The position numbers were made by a program, and so were the translations under genes. The notes beneath the pieces are model-generated. The model saw nothing but the letters and a program-made list of their open reading frames with translations, was not told the DNA's origin and ran no database searches. A stretch of 64,000 nt of DNA, taken from the NCBI GenBank assembly GCA_944392985.1, contig CALXYL010000002.1, forward strand, positions 62,001 through 126,000, in the 5' to 3' direction. This DNA is from an uncultured Spirochaetaceae bacterium (GTDB taxonomy: Bacteria; Spirochaetota; Spirochaetia; Sphaerochaetales; Sphaerochaetaceae). Of the stretch, positions 9,144 through 16,845 are shown piece by piece. Each line of letters starts with the position of its first letter. Position 1 is the first letter of the stretch.

Positions 9144-10128
9144 CGGCTGCCTCCTTTCCGCTCCCGGCGGCAAAGCATGAGACTTTGTGTGTTTCCGTAA
9201 CTGCAATCTCCGCAGGACGGAAAAGGGAGCATTCCTTCCTCCTGGCATCGCAACGTTCATAGAAAGGACAGCCTGCTGCTCTTTCATGGGGATCTGGCGG
9301 TTGCCCTTTTATCTGGAAGAGATCGGCCTCTCTATCGGATGATGCGCTTGGAATAGAGAGAAGAAGCCCCTTGGTATAGGGATGCAGAGGGGAATAGAAT
9401 ATCTCATCGACAAGCCCCTGCTCGACGATGCAGCCGGCATACATGATGATGATCCTGTCCGCAAAGCCTGCAAGGAGGCTCAGATCATGGGTTATGAACA
9501 CAACACTCATCCCATTGCGATCCCTAAGAGAGCGGATGAGCTGCAGTATCTGTTCCTGTATAGTCACATCCAGACCTGTCGTCGGTTCATCGGCAAGAAG
9601 CACCGATGGACGCGCTATCAAAGCTGAGGCAATCATCGCCCTCTGTAGCATGCCGCCGGAGAATTCATAGGGATACTGCCTCATGCGCACATGCGGATTC
9701 GTGATACCGACTTCCTCAAAGGCCTGGACAACCGCCTCTTCCCGCTCCTTGCGTCCCATCCGCGCCTTATGGGAAATAAGAACCTCCCCGATCTGATCAC
9801 CCAGCCTCATGATCGGGTTGAAGGCCGACATCGGGTTCTGGAAGATCATGGATATACGGTTTCCACGCAATGCCGTCATTTCCGGTTCAGGTAGAGTGAG
9901 AAGCTCCTTTCCCTCGAATATCATATGCTCCGCTTTGACAACAGTAGGGGGAATCCTATGCAGGCGCATTATGGCTTTCACCGTCACGGACTTTCCGGAT
10001 CCGCTTTCCCCGATGATTCCGAGTATCTCGTTATCGAAGAGCTGGAAAGAGACATCATTGACAGCATGTATCATTCCCTTCCTTGAAGGAAATCCAACTG
10101 ATAGCTTTGATACATCAAGGATATTCAT
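9136..10128 (-). CDS. dppD: Peptide/nickel-type ABC transporter ATP-binding protein (DppD-like)
   Basis: The 330-residue ATPase has Walker A GESGSGKSV, signature FSGGMLQRA, Walker B VLLADEPTTGLD and the C-terminal CPFYERCDARRKEC cysteine motif of the oligopeptide ATPase family. It begins 2 bases after the dppC stop and overlaps dppF. Together DppD and DppF form the heterodimeric motor of this importer. Nothing about it is unusual in length or motifs. Confidence 0.88.
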   Translation of the reverse strand: MNILDVSKLSVGFPSRKGMIHAVNDVSFQLFDNEILGIIGESGSGKSVTVKAIMRLHRIPPTVVKAEHMIFEGKELLTLPEPEMTALRGNRISMIFQNPMSAFNPIMRLGDQIGEVLISHKARMGRKEREEAVVQAFEEVGITNPHVRMRQYPYEFSGGMLQRAMIASALIARPSVLLADEPTTGLDVTIQEQILQLIRSLRDRNGMSVVFITHDLSLLAGFADRIIIMYAGCIVEQGLVDEIFYSPLHPYTKGLLLSIPSASSDREADLFQIKGQPPDPHERAAGCPFYERCDARRKECSLFRPAEIAVTETHKVSCFAAGSGKEAADV

Positions 10129-10130
10129 CG

Positions 10131-10970
10131 TCAGTCCCTTTCCTTGCTATGAGGATCGAAGAAATCACGCAGGGCATCTCCCAGCAGATACAGACCGATG
10201 ATCAGCAGCGTGAGGACGAGCCCGGGGAAAACCACATATGTCGGAGAGTAGAGGATGAAATTCTTCCCTGTGCTGAGCATTGCACCCCAGGAAGGCGCTG
10301 GTGGAGGTGTTCCGAGGCCAAGGAAGCTGAGCGCGGATTCAAGAAGGATCGCATTTGCAATCGATACAGTGATCTGTACGAAGAGGGTGGAAAGGATGTT
10401 CGGAAGCATCTCGCGATAGAGTATCCTCACCGCTCCTGCACCAATCGCCTTCTCAGACTCGACATACAGCTTGTTCTTCTCAGAAAGTATCGTGGATCGG
10501 GTAAGCCTGGCGAATGCCGGGATATTAACGATGGCTATGGCAAGCATCGCGCTCATGGAACCCGTTCCTGCTATGGCTATTATGACAACAGCAAGCAACG
10601 TGGCTGGGAATGCTATGACAGCATCCATGAGCCTCATTGAGATGGCATCGAATATGCGGCTTGTATATCCGGCTATCAAACCGATGTTAACGCCTATCAC
10701 GGCAGCCATCAGGACGGAGCAGACGCCGATCATGATCGATGTCCTCGCTCCATATACGATGCGGCTGAATATATCGCGCCCATATTCATCCGTCCCCATG
10801 ATATGCTCAGCGTTTGGCTTCACAAGCCTCGCGCTCTCGTCCATTTCCAATGGATCACAAGGACTGATCACGGGAGCTGTGATAGCCATCAGTACGATAA
10901 GGCAGACTATCGCGGCACCGATCCTCGCTGCCCAGGATGAGAAGAACTCGCGTATCCTGCCCATAATCAC
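10131..10970 (-). CDS. dppC: Peptide/nickel-type ABC transporter permease (DppC-like)
   Basis: The 279-residue inner-membrane protein has five or six hydrophobic segments. The N-terminal segment is followed by the HIMGTDEYGRDIFSR signature of DppC/OppC proteins, and the EAA loop reads EKAIGAGAVRILYREMLPN. Its start codon overlaps the dppB stop by 4 bases (ATGA). It forms the translocation channel with DppB. Confidence 0.9.
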   Translation of the reverse strand: MIMGRIREFFSSWAARIGAAIVCLIVLMAITAPVISPCDPLEMDESARLVKPNAEHIMGTDEYGRDIFSRIVYGARTSIMIGVCSVLMAAVIGVNIGLIAGYTSRIFDAISMRLMDAVIAFPATLLAVVIIAIAGTGSMSAMLAIAIVNIPAFARLTRSTILSEKNKLYVESEKAIGAGAVRILYREMLPNILSTLFVQITVSIANAILLESALSFLGLGTPPPAPSWGAMLSTGKNFILYSPTYVVFPGLVLTLLIIGLYLLGDALRDFFDPHSKERD

Positions 10971-11911
10971 CTCACTCTCGCCCGCGGATCTATGATCCCG
11001 TTGATGATATCAACAGCAAGGTTGACGATCATGAACATGACCACGATGTAAAGGACATTGGTCTGAAGCAGTGTATAATCCCTCCAGTTTATTGCCTGGA
11101 TCGTAAGCTGTCCTATCCCCGGCCATCCGAATATCTGCTCGATTATCAAAGATCCTCCAAGGAGATCCCCCATCTGCAGACCGACTATTGTGATCACAGG
11201 AATCAGTGAATTCCTGAGGATATGCTGCATAACGATGCGCATCCTGCTGTCCCCGCGGGCAATCGCAGTCGTGACATGCTCCTGCTGCAGCACATCCTGC
11301 ACAGAGGAGTGAAGGAATCTGATGATCCTGGCGGCCAGGCCCAGCGCAATCGTGAATGATGGCAGGATCAGCGAAGCGATATGCCTGAAAGGATCCACGG
11401 AGAACGGCACGCAGCCAGACGCGGGAAGGACAGGCCAGAACAGGGCAAATACAATGATAAGCAGTATCCCCAGATAGAAACCGGGAATCGCGAAGAACAT
11501 AGCGGAAATCCCTGTGATGATATAATCAGCAAAGCCTTTTGCATGAAGCCCGGTATAGATTCCCAGCGGTATCCCTATGACCAATGACAGAAGAGTTGCG
11601 GAGACTGCCAGCTCTATCGTATAGGCTATGCGGCTTGTGACCATTCCGACTATAGGCTGGCCATTGACGAACGAGACTCCCAGATCGCCGCGCATAACGT
11701 TGCCAAGCCATATGAAGTATCTCTCGATAATAGAACGGTCGAGGCCGAATTTGGCACGCAATGCCTCAATCTGGGTCTCAGAAGCATTCGTACCTGCCAT
11801 TATCATGGCGGGATCGCCAGGTATCAGATTGATGATCATAAAGACAAAGAAGGACGTAATTATCAGAGCTATAAACATTTGCAGTAATCTTCTGAGTATA
11901 TAACCAATCAA
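10967..11911 (-). CDS. dppB: Peptide/nickel-type ABC transporter permease (DppB-like), probable TTG start
   Basis: First gene of the operon. The protein begins LIGYILRRLLQMF, the conserved N-terminus of DppB/OppB, and contains the family EAA loop near VTTAIARGDSRMRIVMQHILRN. I choose a TTG at 11911 because AAAGGAG stands 7 bases before it. The ATG further out at 11959 has no ribosome-binding site and adds 16 residues unlike the family. From TTG the protein has 314 residues with about six membrane segments, the normal length. It pairs with DppC. Confidence 0.85.
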   Translation of the reverse strand: MIGYILRRLLQMFIALIITSFFVFMIINLIPGDPAMIMAGTNASETQIEALRAKFGLDRSIIERYFIWLGNVMRGDLGVSFVNGQPIVGMVTSRIAYTIELAVSATLLSLVIGIPLGIYTGLHAKGFADYIITGISAMFFAIPGFYLGILLIIVFALFWPVLPASGCVPFSVDPFRHIASLILPSFTIALGLAARIIRFLHSSVQDVLQQEHVTTAIARGDSRMRIVMQHILRNSLIPVITIVGLQMGDLLGGSLIIEQIFGWPGIGQLTIQAINWRDYTLLQTNVLYIVVMFMIVNLAVDIINGIIDPRARVR

Positions 11912-11944
11912 TCGCACACTCCTTTGGCATCTGATCCTGATTAA

Positions 11945-11999
11945 AGTATCGAATCGCATTTTTAGGCTGTAAAGAGGTTCTTTGCATGTAAAAACATGC
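11945..11999 (-). promoter_or_regulatory. dpp operon promoter with upstream dyad (candidate activator site)
   Basis: Reading the minus strand, TTTACA (11973-11968) and GATACT (11950-11945) are separated by exactly 17 bases, placing the transcript start near 11938, about 27 bases before the TTG start. Just upstream of the -35 lies a perfect dyad GCATGT-AAAA-ACATGC (11984-11999). It sits where an activator would bind, between the dpp operon and the divergent AraC-type regulator gene unit. The promoter match is moderate, while the dyad is exact. Confidence 0.5.
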
Positions 12000-12053
12000 T
12001 ATTTCAACACCAATTCCACAGCATTTCACTACCATCCAAGGCAAATCATGATT

Positions 12054-12059
12054 TAGAAT
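12054..12059 (+). promoter_or_regulatory. -10 box (TAGAAT) before the ferredoxin-like small gene
   Basis: TAGAAT ends 7 bases before ATG 12067 (intervening CAGAGGC). No Shine-Dalgarno is present, so a leaderless transcript is likely for the small gene and AraC unit. Confidence 0.5.
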
Positions 12060-12066
12060 CAGAGGC

Positions 12067-12324
12067 ATGAACAGCATTACGATCATCTGCCCCGATCGGG
12101 TCATATATGCAAGAAGCGCTTCAGGGAGGACGCTGCTGTCGATCATCCAGCAGGAAGTCGGGAATATCGATCCAGACACAGCGGTGAGAATCGAATCCGG
12201 CACGGCATCACAGATCACAGAGAAGGAGAAAGAGACCCTGGATAGCTCAAGGCTTGCAGCTGGATACAGGCTCGCCTCTGAAACCTATCCATTAGGGAAT
12301 CTCACATTCTATCTTGATGAGTAG
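12067..12324 (+). CDS. Small protein resembling a corrinoid-activation (RACo-type) 2Fe-2S domain without its cysteines
   Basis: The 85-residue protein matches, by eye, the N-terminal ferredoxin domain of ASKHA-type corrinoid activators (DUF4445/RACo family). It has a beta-strand start, a TLLSIIQQ helix (family TLLEAAREAG), then VRIESGTASQITEKEKETLD (family VRVLEGEVSPLTEEERELL), and AAGYRLASETYPLGNL (family GYRLACQ...GD). The stretch that normally holds CGGxGxCGKC is absent (about 10 residues missing between NIDPD and TAVRI), and the later ACQ cysteine is serine. The single cysteine is near the N-terminus. It therefore cannot bind a 2Fe-2S cluster in the usual way. It could be a regulatory or structural relic, or a sensor partner for the AraC protein whose gene it overlaps by 8 bases. 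The assignment rests on remembered family patterns. Confidence 0.6.
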   Translation: MNSITIICPDRVIYARSASGRTLLSIIQQEVGNIDPDTAVRIESGTASQITEKEKETLDSSRLAAGYRLASETYPLGNLTFYLDE

Positions 12325-13165
12325 CGCACCCTCCCTCCCCGGCAATGGCTTCTTCGCATTCTCCCAGGCGGACCGCTTCATACTGAAGGAAGCCGGCCTG
12401 TGCATATACAACTCATCACACCCCTACTATGAGCGGGTCGTATATGACTATGAGCTCGTGTTCGTGACGGAAGGACTCCTGTCAGTGAGGGAGAATGATG
12501 AGGAAATCAACCTGGAACGGAACCAAGGCTACATATTCTTCCCAAAGAGCATAAGATCAAAGGGCTCGATGGATGTCAGTTATGGCACTGCGTACTTCTG
12601 GCTTCACTTCAGCAAGGAACAGAACGTACAGCAGGAATCATTTGACGACAAGGTCATTCCCCGTTTCTCTTCACCCTGTGATCCTGCGCGTCTCGTCACA
12701 TTGCTGAAATGGTATATCCACGACTATATAGAAGGTATCGCCGACGAGGATTACCACAACACTTTGTTCCATCTCATCCTCCAGGAATTCTCCCACGTGG
12801 ACAATGCTGGCAAGCCGGAGAGCCAGAACAACATCGTATCCATGGCATACCAGTACATCATGAGCAACTTCAGCAAGAATATCTCTGTCAGCGATATTGC
12901 GCGAAGTGTCCAGTGCACGCCGAACTACCTGACACGTATGTTCAAGGAATACTATGGCAAGACGACGATACAGTTCCTGAACAGCGTGAAGATCGAATAT
13001 GCCAAGCATCTGCTGACAACGACGACCCTTCCGATCAAGATAATCGCAATCAGGTCAGGCTTCTCCAGCGACCTGCATTTCAGGAAGATATTCAAGCAGC
13101 TTGAGGGATGCAATCCACGAAGCTATCAGTATTCATTATCAAGGATAAGAATTGACCCCAAATGA
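12317..13165 (+). CDS. AraC-family transcriptional regulator
   Basis: The roughly 282-residue protein has an N-terminal cupin-like effector domain (ELVFVTEGLLSVRENDEE...GYIFFPKSIR, residues about 45-100). The C-terminal double helix-turn-helix runs over about the last 100 residues (ISVSDIARSVQCTPNYLTRMFKEYYG, then IKIIAIRSGFSSDLHFRKIFKQLEG). Start taken at ATG 12317, inside the end of the small upstream gene. There is no Shine-Dalgarno, so translation is probably coupled to that gene. Position divergent from dpp suggests that it controls the transporter/methyltransferase operon, probably through the dyad at 11984-11999. Such cupin-AraC proteins usually sense a small molecule. Confidence 0.88.
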   Translation: MSSAPSLPGNGFFAFSQADRFILKEAGLCIYNSSHPYYERVVYDYELVFVTEGLLSVRENDEEINLERNQGYIFFPKSIRSKGSMDVSYGTAYFWLHFSKEQNVQQESFDDKVIPRFSSPCDPARLVTLLKWYIHDYIEGIADEDYHNTLFHLILQEFSHVDNAGKPESQNNIVSMAYQYIMSNFSKNISVSDIARSVQCTPNYLTRMFKEYYGKTTIQFLNSVKIEYAKHLLTTTTLPIKIIAIRSGFSSDLHFRKIFKQLEGCNPRSYQYSLSRIRIDPK

Positions 13166-13166
13166 G

Positions 13167-13643
13167 TTATAATACCTTGTAATACGGAACTATATCCTCA
13201 TAGCCTGTTCCCATCCTGAAGCCACCGGGAATGGTGCCAAGTGGTGTGAAGCCAAGGCGTTCATAGAGATGCCTCGCATGTACATTGCTGCTCACGACCG
13301 CGTTGAACTGAAGGATGCGGAATCCAAGGGAGACTGCCTTTCTGAGCGAATCGGCAACAAGGGCCTCCCCTATATGCCTGCCACGCTCAGATGAAGTGAC
13401 TGCGTAGCTTGCATTTGCAATATGAGAGCATCTTCCGACGTTATTCGGATGGAGGATATAGAGGCCGACAATCCTTCCATGCTCTTCCGCAATGGCTGTA
13501 AAGCTCTGGGACGAGAAGAATGATACAGCCTCATCTGCAGAGAGCTCGCTGTCCTGTGGGAAGGCGTTGCCTTCTCTTACAACCTCATTCCATATAGCTG
13601 CAGCAGGAACTGCATCCTCTTTTCTGAAAGCCCTTATTTCCAT
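13167..13643 (-). CDS. GNAT-family N-acetyltransferase
   Basis: The 158-residue protein has the GNAT fold. The acetyl-CoA loop is SSERGRHIGEAL (family Q/RxxGxG/A region), and NVHARHLYERLGFTPLGTIPGGFRM matches motif B. The closest look is to phosphinothricin/amino-acid acetyltransferase-like members (N-terminal AIWNEVVREGNAF). The substrate is not determinable. The start is ATG 13643 with AAAGGGG upstream. Its stop nearly abuts the convergent AraC stop, and it is separated from groEL by a terminator. I see no clear promoter of its own. Confidence 0.85.
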   Translation of the reverse strand: MEIRAFRKEDAVPAAAIWNEVVREGNAFPQDSELSADEAVSFFSSQSFTAIAEEHGRIVGLYILHPNNVGRCSHIANASYAVTSSERGRHIGEALVADSLRKAVSLGFRILQFNAVVSSNVHARHLYERLGFTPLGTIPGGFRMGTGYEDIVPYYKVL

Positions 13644-13659
13644 ACAATCCCCTTTACTG

Positions 13660-13687
13660 AAAAACGGCAGAGCCGAAGCCCTGCCGT
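13660..13687 (-). terminator. Intrinsic terminator of groEL
   Basis: On the minus strand a 10-bp stem (ACGGCAGGGC / GCTCTGCCGT, one G-T pair) closed by a UUCG tetraloop is followed directly by a T run (TTTTTC). It lies between the groEL stop and the acetyltransferase start. Confidence 0.92.
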
Positions 13688-13707
13688 CTACTGTGCCTGA
13701 TGTGCTA

Positions 13708-15339
13708 TCACATCATGCCGCCGCCCATTCCCGGATTAGCCGGTGCTGCCGGTTCCGGTGCAGGGATATCGGTTACTGCACACTCTGTGGTGAGGATGAG
13801 GGAGGCAATCGATGCTGCATTCTGCAGGGCGGACCTTGTCACCTTCACAGGATCGATGATTCCACTCTCAACCATGTTGACCCACTTCATCGCATTGGCA
13901 TCGAAGCCAACACCCTTCTTCTCCTTCTTGCAGGTATCAGCGATGATCGATCCATCGACGCCTGCATTCTCAGCAATCTGCCTGATCGGCTCCTCAAGAG
14001 CGCGGATAACGATCCTGTAGCCAACCTTCTCTTCCTCAGTAAGTGCGGAGAGATCCTTCTTCTGAAGCTCGTTCACAGCCTGGACAAGAGCAACGCCGCC
14101 ACCGGGGATGACACCCTCCTCAATAGCTGCACGTGTAGCGCTGAGAGCATCCTCAACCCTGTGCTTCTTCTCCTTGAGCTCCACTTCAGTAGCAGCGCCG
14201 ACATTGACAACCGCAACGCCGCCAGCGAGCTTGGCAAGCCTCTCCTGGAGCTTCTCCCTGTCATAGTCAGAGGTGCAGTCCTCAATCTGCATCTTGATCT
14301 GAGCGATCCTGTCGCGGATTGCATCGGATGAACCGGCACCATTAATGATTGTCGTGTTCTCCTTCTCGACCTTGATGCTCTTTGCCCTTCCGAGCATTGG
14401 GATATCAGCATTCTCCAGCTTCATGCCGAGCTCTTCCGTAATGACCTGGCCGCCTGTGAGGATTGCGATATCCTCAAGCATTGCCTTCCTCCTGTCACCA
14501 AAGCCAGGAGCCTTGACTGCGACGACTGAGAGCGTACCGCGAACAGCATTGAGAACAAGTGTTGCCAGTGCCTCTCCATCGACATCCTCAGCGATGATAA
14601 GAAGCGGCTTGCCTGACTGTGCGACCTTCTCAAGGACAGGAAGGAGATCCTTCATAGCTGAGATCTTCTTGTCGTAGATCAGGATATACGGGTTATCGAG
14701 GACAGCTGTCATAGTGTCCCTGTTATTGCAGAAATAAGCGGAAAGATAGCCGCGGTCGAACTGCATACCCTCAACGAAGTCAACTGTCGTCTCAATCGTC
14801 TTGGACTCCTCAACGGTAATGACACCATCCTTGCCGACCTTATCCATTGCATTGGCGATCTCGTCACCGATGGTCCTGTCGTTGTTTGCAGAGATGGAAG
14901 CGACCTGCGCGATCTCCTCCTTGTCCTGGATCATCTTGGCCTGTCCCTTGATGCATGCAACAGCATCCTCGACAGCCTTGTCGATTCCCTTCTTGATTCC
15001 CATCGGGCTGACACCAGCCGCAACGCTCTTCATTCCTTCCTTGGTAATGGACCATGCAAGGACAGTTGCCGTTGTCGTTCCATCGCCAGCTACATCGTTG
15101 GTCTTGGAGGCGACTTCCTTGAGAAGCTGGGCTCCCATGTTCTCGAACGGATCCTCAAGCTCGATCTCACGGGCAACTGATACTCCATCCTTCGTCACAG
15201 TAGGTGCACCATACTTCTTGTCGAGAAGAACAAGCCTTCCCTTCGGTCCAAGAGTTGTCATAACAGCCTTGGAGATCTTCTCTACGCCATTTACAAGAGA
15301 CTTTCTGGCCTCTTCATTGAACTGAAGCTGCTTTGCCAT
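13708..15339 (-). CDS. groL: Chaperonin GroEL (Hsp60)
   Basis: Full-length 543-residue GroEL. It carries the ATP-binding motif [13 protein letters not shown], the conserved start [20 protein letters not shown] and the glycine/methionine-rich tail GMGGGMM. It folds cytoplasmic proteins with GroES. No groES lies upstream: the next gene upstream is a DUF92 membrane protein, so groES must be elsewhere. AAGGAG stands 11 bases before ATG 15339. A promoter with a flanking dyad is visible, but no CIRCE (HrcA) operator. Confidence 0.98.
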   Translation of the reverse strand: MAKQLQFNEEARKSLVNGVEKISKAVMTTLGPKGRLVLLDKKYGAPTVTKDGVSVAREIELEDPFENMGAQLLKEVASKTNDVAGDGTTTATVLAWSITKEGMKSVAAGVSPMGIKKGIDKAVEDAVACIKGQAKMIQDKEEIAQVASISANNDRTIGDEIANAMDKVGKDGVITVEESKTIETTVDFVEGMQFDRGYLSAYFCNNRDTMTAVLDNPYILIYDKKISAMKDLLPVLEKVAQSGKPLLIIAEDVDGEALATLVLNAVRGTLSVVAVKAPGFGDRRKAMLEDIAILTGGQVITEELGMKLENADIPMLGRAKSIKVEKENTTIINGAGSSDAIRDRIAQIKMQIEDCTSDYDREKLQERLAKLAGGVAVVNVGAATEVELKEKKHRVEDALSATRAAIEEGVIPGGGVALVQAVNELQKKDLSALTEEEKVGYRIVIRALEEPIRQIAENAGVDGSIIADTCKKEKKGVGFDANAMKWVNMVESGIIDPVKVTRSALQNAASIASLILTTECAVTDIPAPEPAAPANPGMGGGMM

Positions 15340-15373
15340 ATCCTAAATATCTCCTTATTCATTCTTAGAGCGG

Positions 15374-15419
15374 ATTGCCGCCACCAGTTAAGATATACAT
15401 AAAGCTGAAAAGCGGCAAT
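15374..15419 (-). promoter_or_regulatory. groEL promoter flanked by an inverted repeat
   Basis: On the minus strand TTGCCG (15418-15413) and TATCTT (15395-15390) are spaced 17 bases. The -35 lies inside one arm of an exact 8-base inverted repeat, ATTGCCGC ... GCGGCAAT. The other arm (15381-15374) falls just downstream of the start site, so the repeat brackets the promoter with 30 bases between arms. The known HrcA operator (TTAGCACTC-N9-GAGTGCTAA) is absent. Confidence 0.5.
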
Positions 15420-15424
15420 ATCGG

Positions 15425-16249
15425 TCAGGCTGGGAGAAGCAGCAATGCGCAGACGGCAGCCGCAAAGGCCCCAGATATCAGATTGACGGCATCATTATCC
15501 ATCCATGGAATCCCCCTTGCCCGCTCATTCCTCTCTCCATTCTCCTCGCTCCTCTCCGTGAGCGTTCCATCCTTCCTCCTGTACTGCACCTGCACAGCCG
15601 CGCCAAGGAAGGAATCCAGGACAGATCCGAGGAAACCAGAGGCCGCAATAGCGAGGAAAGACTTCCCGCTGCATCCATATGTCCCCATGAAAAGCAGCGC
15701 TATAAGCAGCGAACCTCCCATGCCGGCAAGGAATCCAAGCACGCTCACGCCGCCGGAGATACCTTTAGGGACCTTCGTGAACGTGATGATGGAAACAGGG
15801 TCAGAATGGCTGAGACGCCCGATCTCCCCAGAGAATGTATCAGCCTCGGCTTCCGCTATCGCAGCGGCGAATGCAGCAAGGAATATATCAGGATTGGATG
15901 AGAAACGCGCTGCAAGGAGTGCCATGGCTGCAGGAAGCCCATTGGCCACGACCTGCATCATGTCCCTTCTGCGGCTTCCTTTGGCAGAGATCCCATCATC
16001 CTTCTGAAGCCTTCCGAGAATCGAGCATGACAGGAAGAAGAATATGAGCATCACGATTGCGGAAACAGCTCCGAGATACATGACGATGAAGCCCAGAATG
16101 ACAGCCGCAGCTGTGCCACCTGCGGAAAGGAAGCGCTTTCTCATTGCAACAAGAGCCATCAGAAGCATAAGGGCCGCGATCACAAGAAGGCGCCACGGCA
16201 GAGGAAGGGAGAGGAAAAGGGAATCAAGAACAGTGCTCCATGATCTCAT
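15425..16249 (-). CDS. DUF92 / TMEM19-family membrane protein (phytyl-phosphate kinase-like)
   Basis: The 274-residue polytopic membrane protein has the DUF92 features FLAAFAAAIAEAEADTFSGEIG and FTKVPKGISGGVSVLGFLAG. In plants and cyanobacteria members (VTE6, Slr0875) phosphorylate phytyl phosphate to the diphosphate. Here it overlaps the upstream polyprenol/phytol-kinase-like gene by 4 bases, the same functional pairing as VTE5/VTE6. This suggests two-step phosphorylation of an isoprenoid alcohol for quinone or lipid-carrier salvage. The function is inferred from family and pairing only. Confidence 0.75.
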   Translation of the reverse strand: MRSWSTVLDSLFLSLPLPWRLLVIAALMLLMALVAMRKRFLSAGGTAAAVILGFIVMYLGAVSAIVMLIFFFLSCSILGRLQKDDGISAKGSRRRDMMQVVANGLPAAMALLAARFSSNPDIFLAAFAAAIAEAEADTFSGEIGRLSHSDPVSIITFTKVPKGISGGVSVLGFLAGMGGSLLIALLFMGTYGCSGKSFLAIAASGFLGSVLDSFLGAAVQVQYRRKDGTLTERSEENGERNERARGIPWMDNDAVNLISGAFAAAVCALLLLPA

Positions 16250-16845
16250 ATGACCTCCATCAGCAATGCAGAGACAAGCGGAACGGTGATGTTGTCCAGG
16301 CCACGTGGAGTGAATGCCTCCACACCGGCTGCAAGAAGAGCGGATACAACCGCCGCTGGGATCGATGCATCTCCGAACATGATGAATATGATGAAGGAAA
16401 GGATCATCATTGCAAAGGATCCCTCAAGTGTCTTTCCTCCGATCCGATGCCGTCCAAACCGGGTTCCGACAAGCGCAGCAGCTCCATCGCCGAGTCCCAT
16501 GGCAAGCGTCCCTGACACAACCGCTGGCGGAGAAAGCAAGCCGTGTTCCATCAGCACCACGAGCGTCAGGATCGAAAGAGGATAGCAGACCAGTCCGGCA
16601 AGACGCTCACCGCTGAATCTTCCTAGAACTGCGTTGACCGGTATGAATGCAAGTGGCCCGGCGATGCGCAGCCATGGATCATCCATGCAGTAGACGATGA
16701 TGAACACAGTAAGGGAGACAAGGATATGCACGGCCTTCCTCGCGCCCTCCTTCGCGATGATGCCCTTGCTCTGCAGTGCAAAGGATGCAAGGAGGACACC
16801 GATGATGTATACCGTAGCTGAAAGGAACCAAAGTACGTCGCTCAC
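16246..16845 (-). CDS. Dolichol/phytol kinase-like membrane protein (CTP-dependent polyprenol kinase family)
   Basis: The 199-residue integral membrane protein has about six segments. Motifs of the SEC59/VTE5/CdsA-like kinase family are present: EGARKAVHILVS near residue 33, MGLGDGAAALVGTRFGRHRIGGKTLEGS near 115-142 (the acidic-plus-lysine nucleotide site), and a late LDNITVPLVSALLM. Relatives phosphorylate dolichol or phytol using CTP. It overlaps both neighbours by 4 bases. Short length is normal for bacterial members. The substrate is unknown. Confidence 0.8.
   Translation of the reverse strand: MSDVLWFLSATVYIIGVLLASFALQSKGIIAKEGARKAVHILVSLTVFIIVYCMDDPWLRIAGPLAFIPVNAVLGRFSGERLAGLVCYPLSILTLVVLMEHGLLSPPAVVSGTLAMGLGDGAAALVGTRFGRHRIGGKTLEGSFAMMILSFIIFIMFGDASIPAAVVSALLAAGVEAFTPRGLDNITVPLVSALLMEVI

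Noticed and set aside
12671-13009. 112-codon minus-strand frame within the AraC gene
   Set aside because: It is antisense to the conserved AraC helix-turn-helix region, with no initiation signal.
13152-13173. TTGACC and TATAAT near the end of the AraC gene
   Set aside because: The spacer is only 10 bases, no plus-strand gene follows, and the TATAAT is formed by the stop-codon regions of the two convergent genes.
15340-15424. Possible CIRCE (HrcA) element upstream of groEL
   Set aside because: No TTAGCACTC-N9-GAGTGCTAA or close variant is present. The repeat there has a different sequence and spacing.
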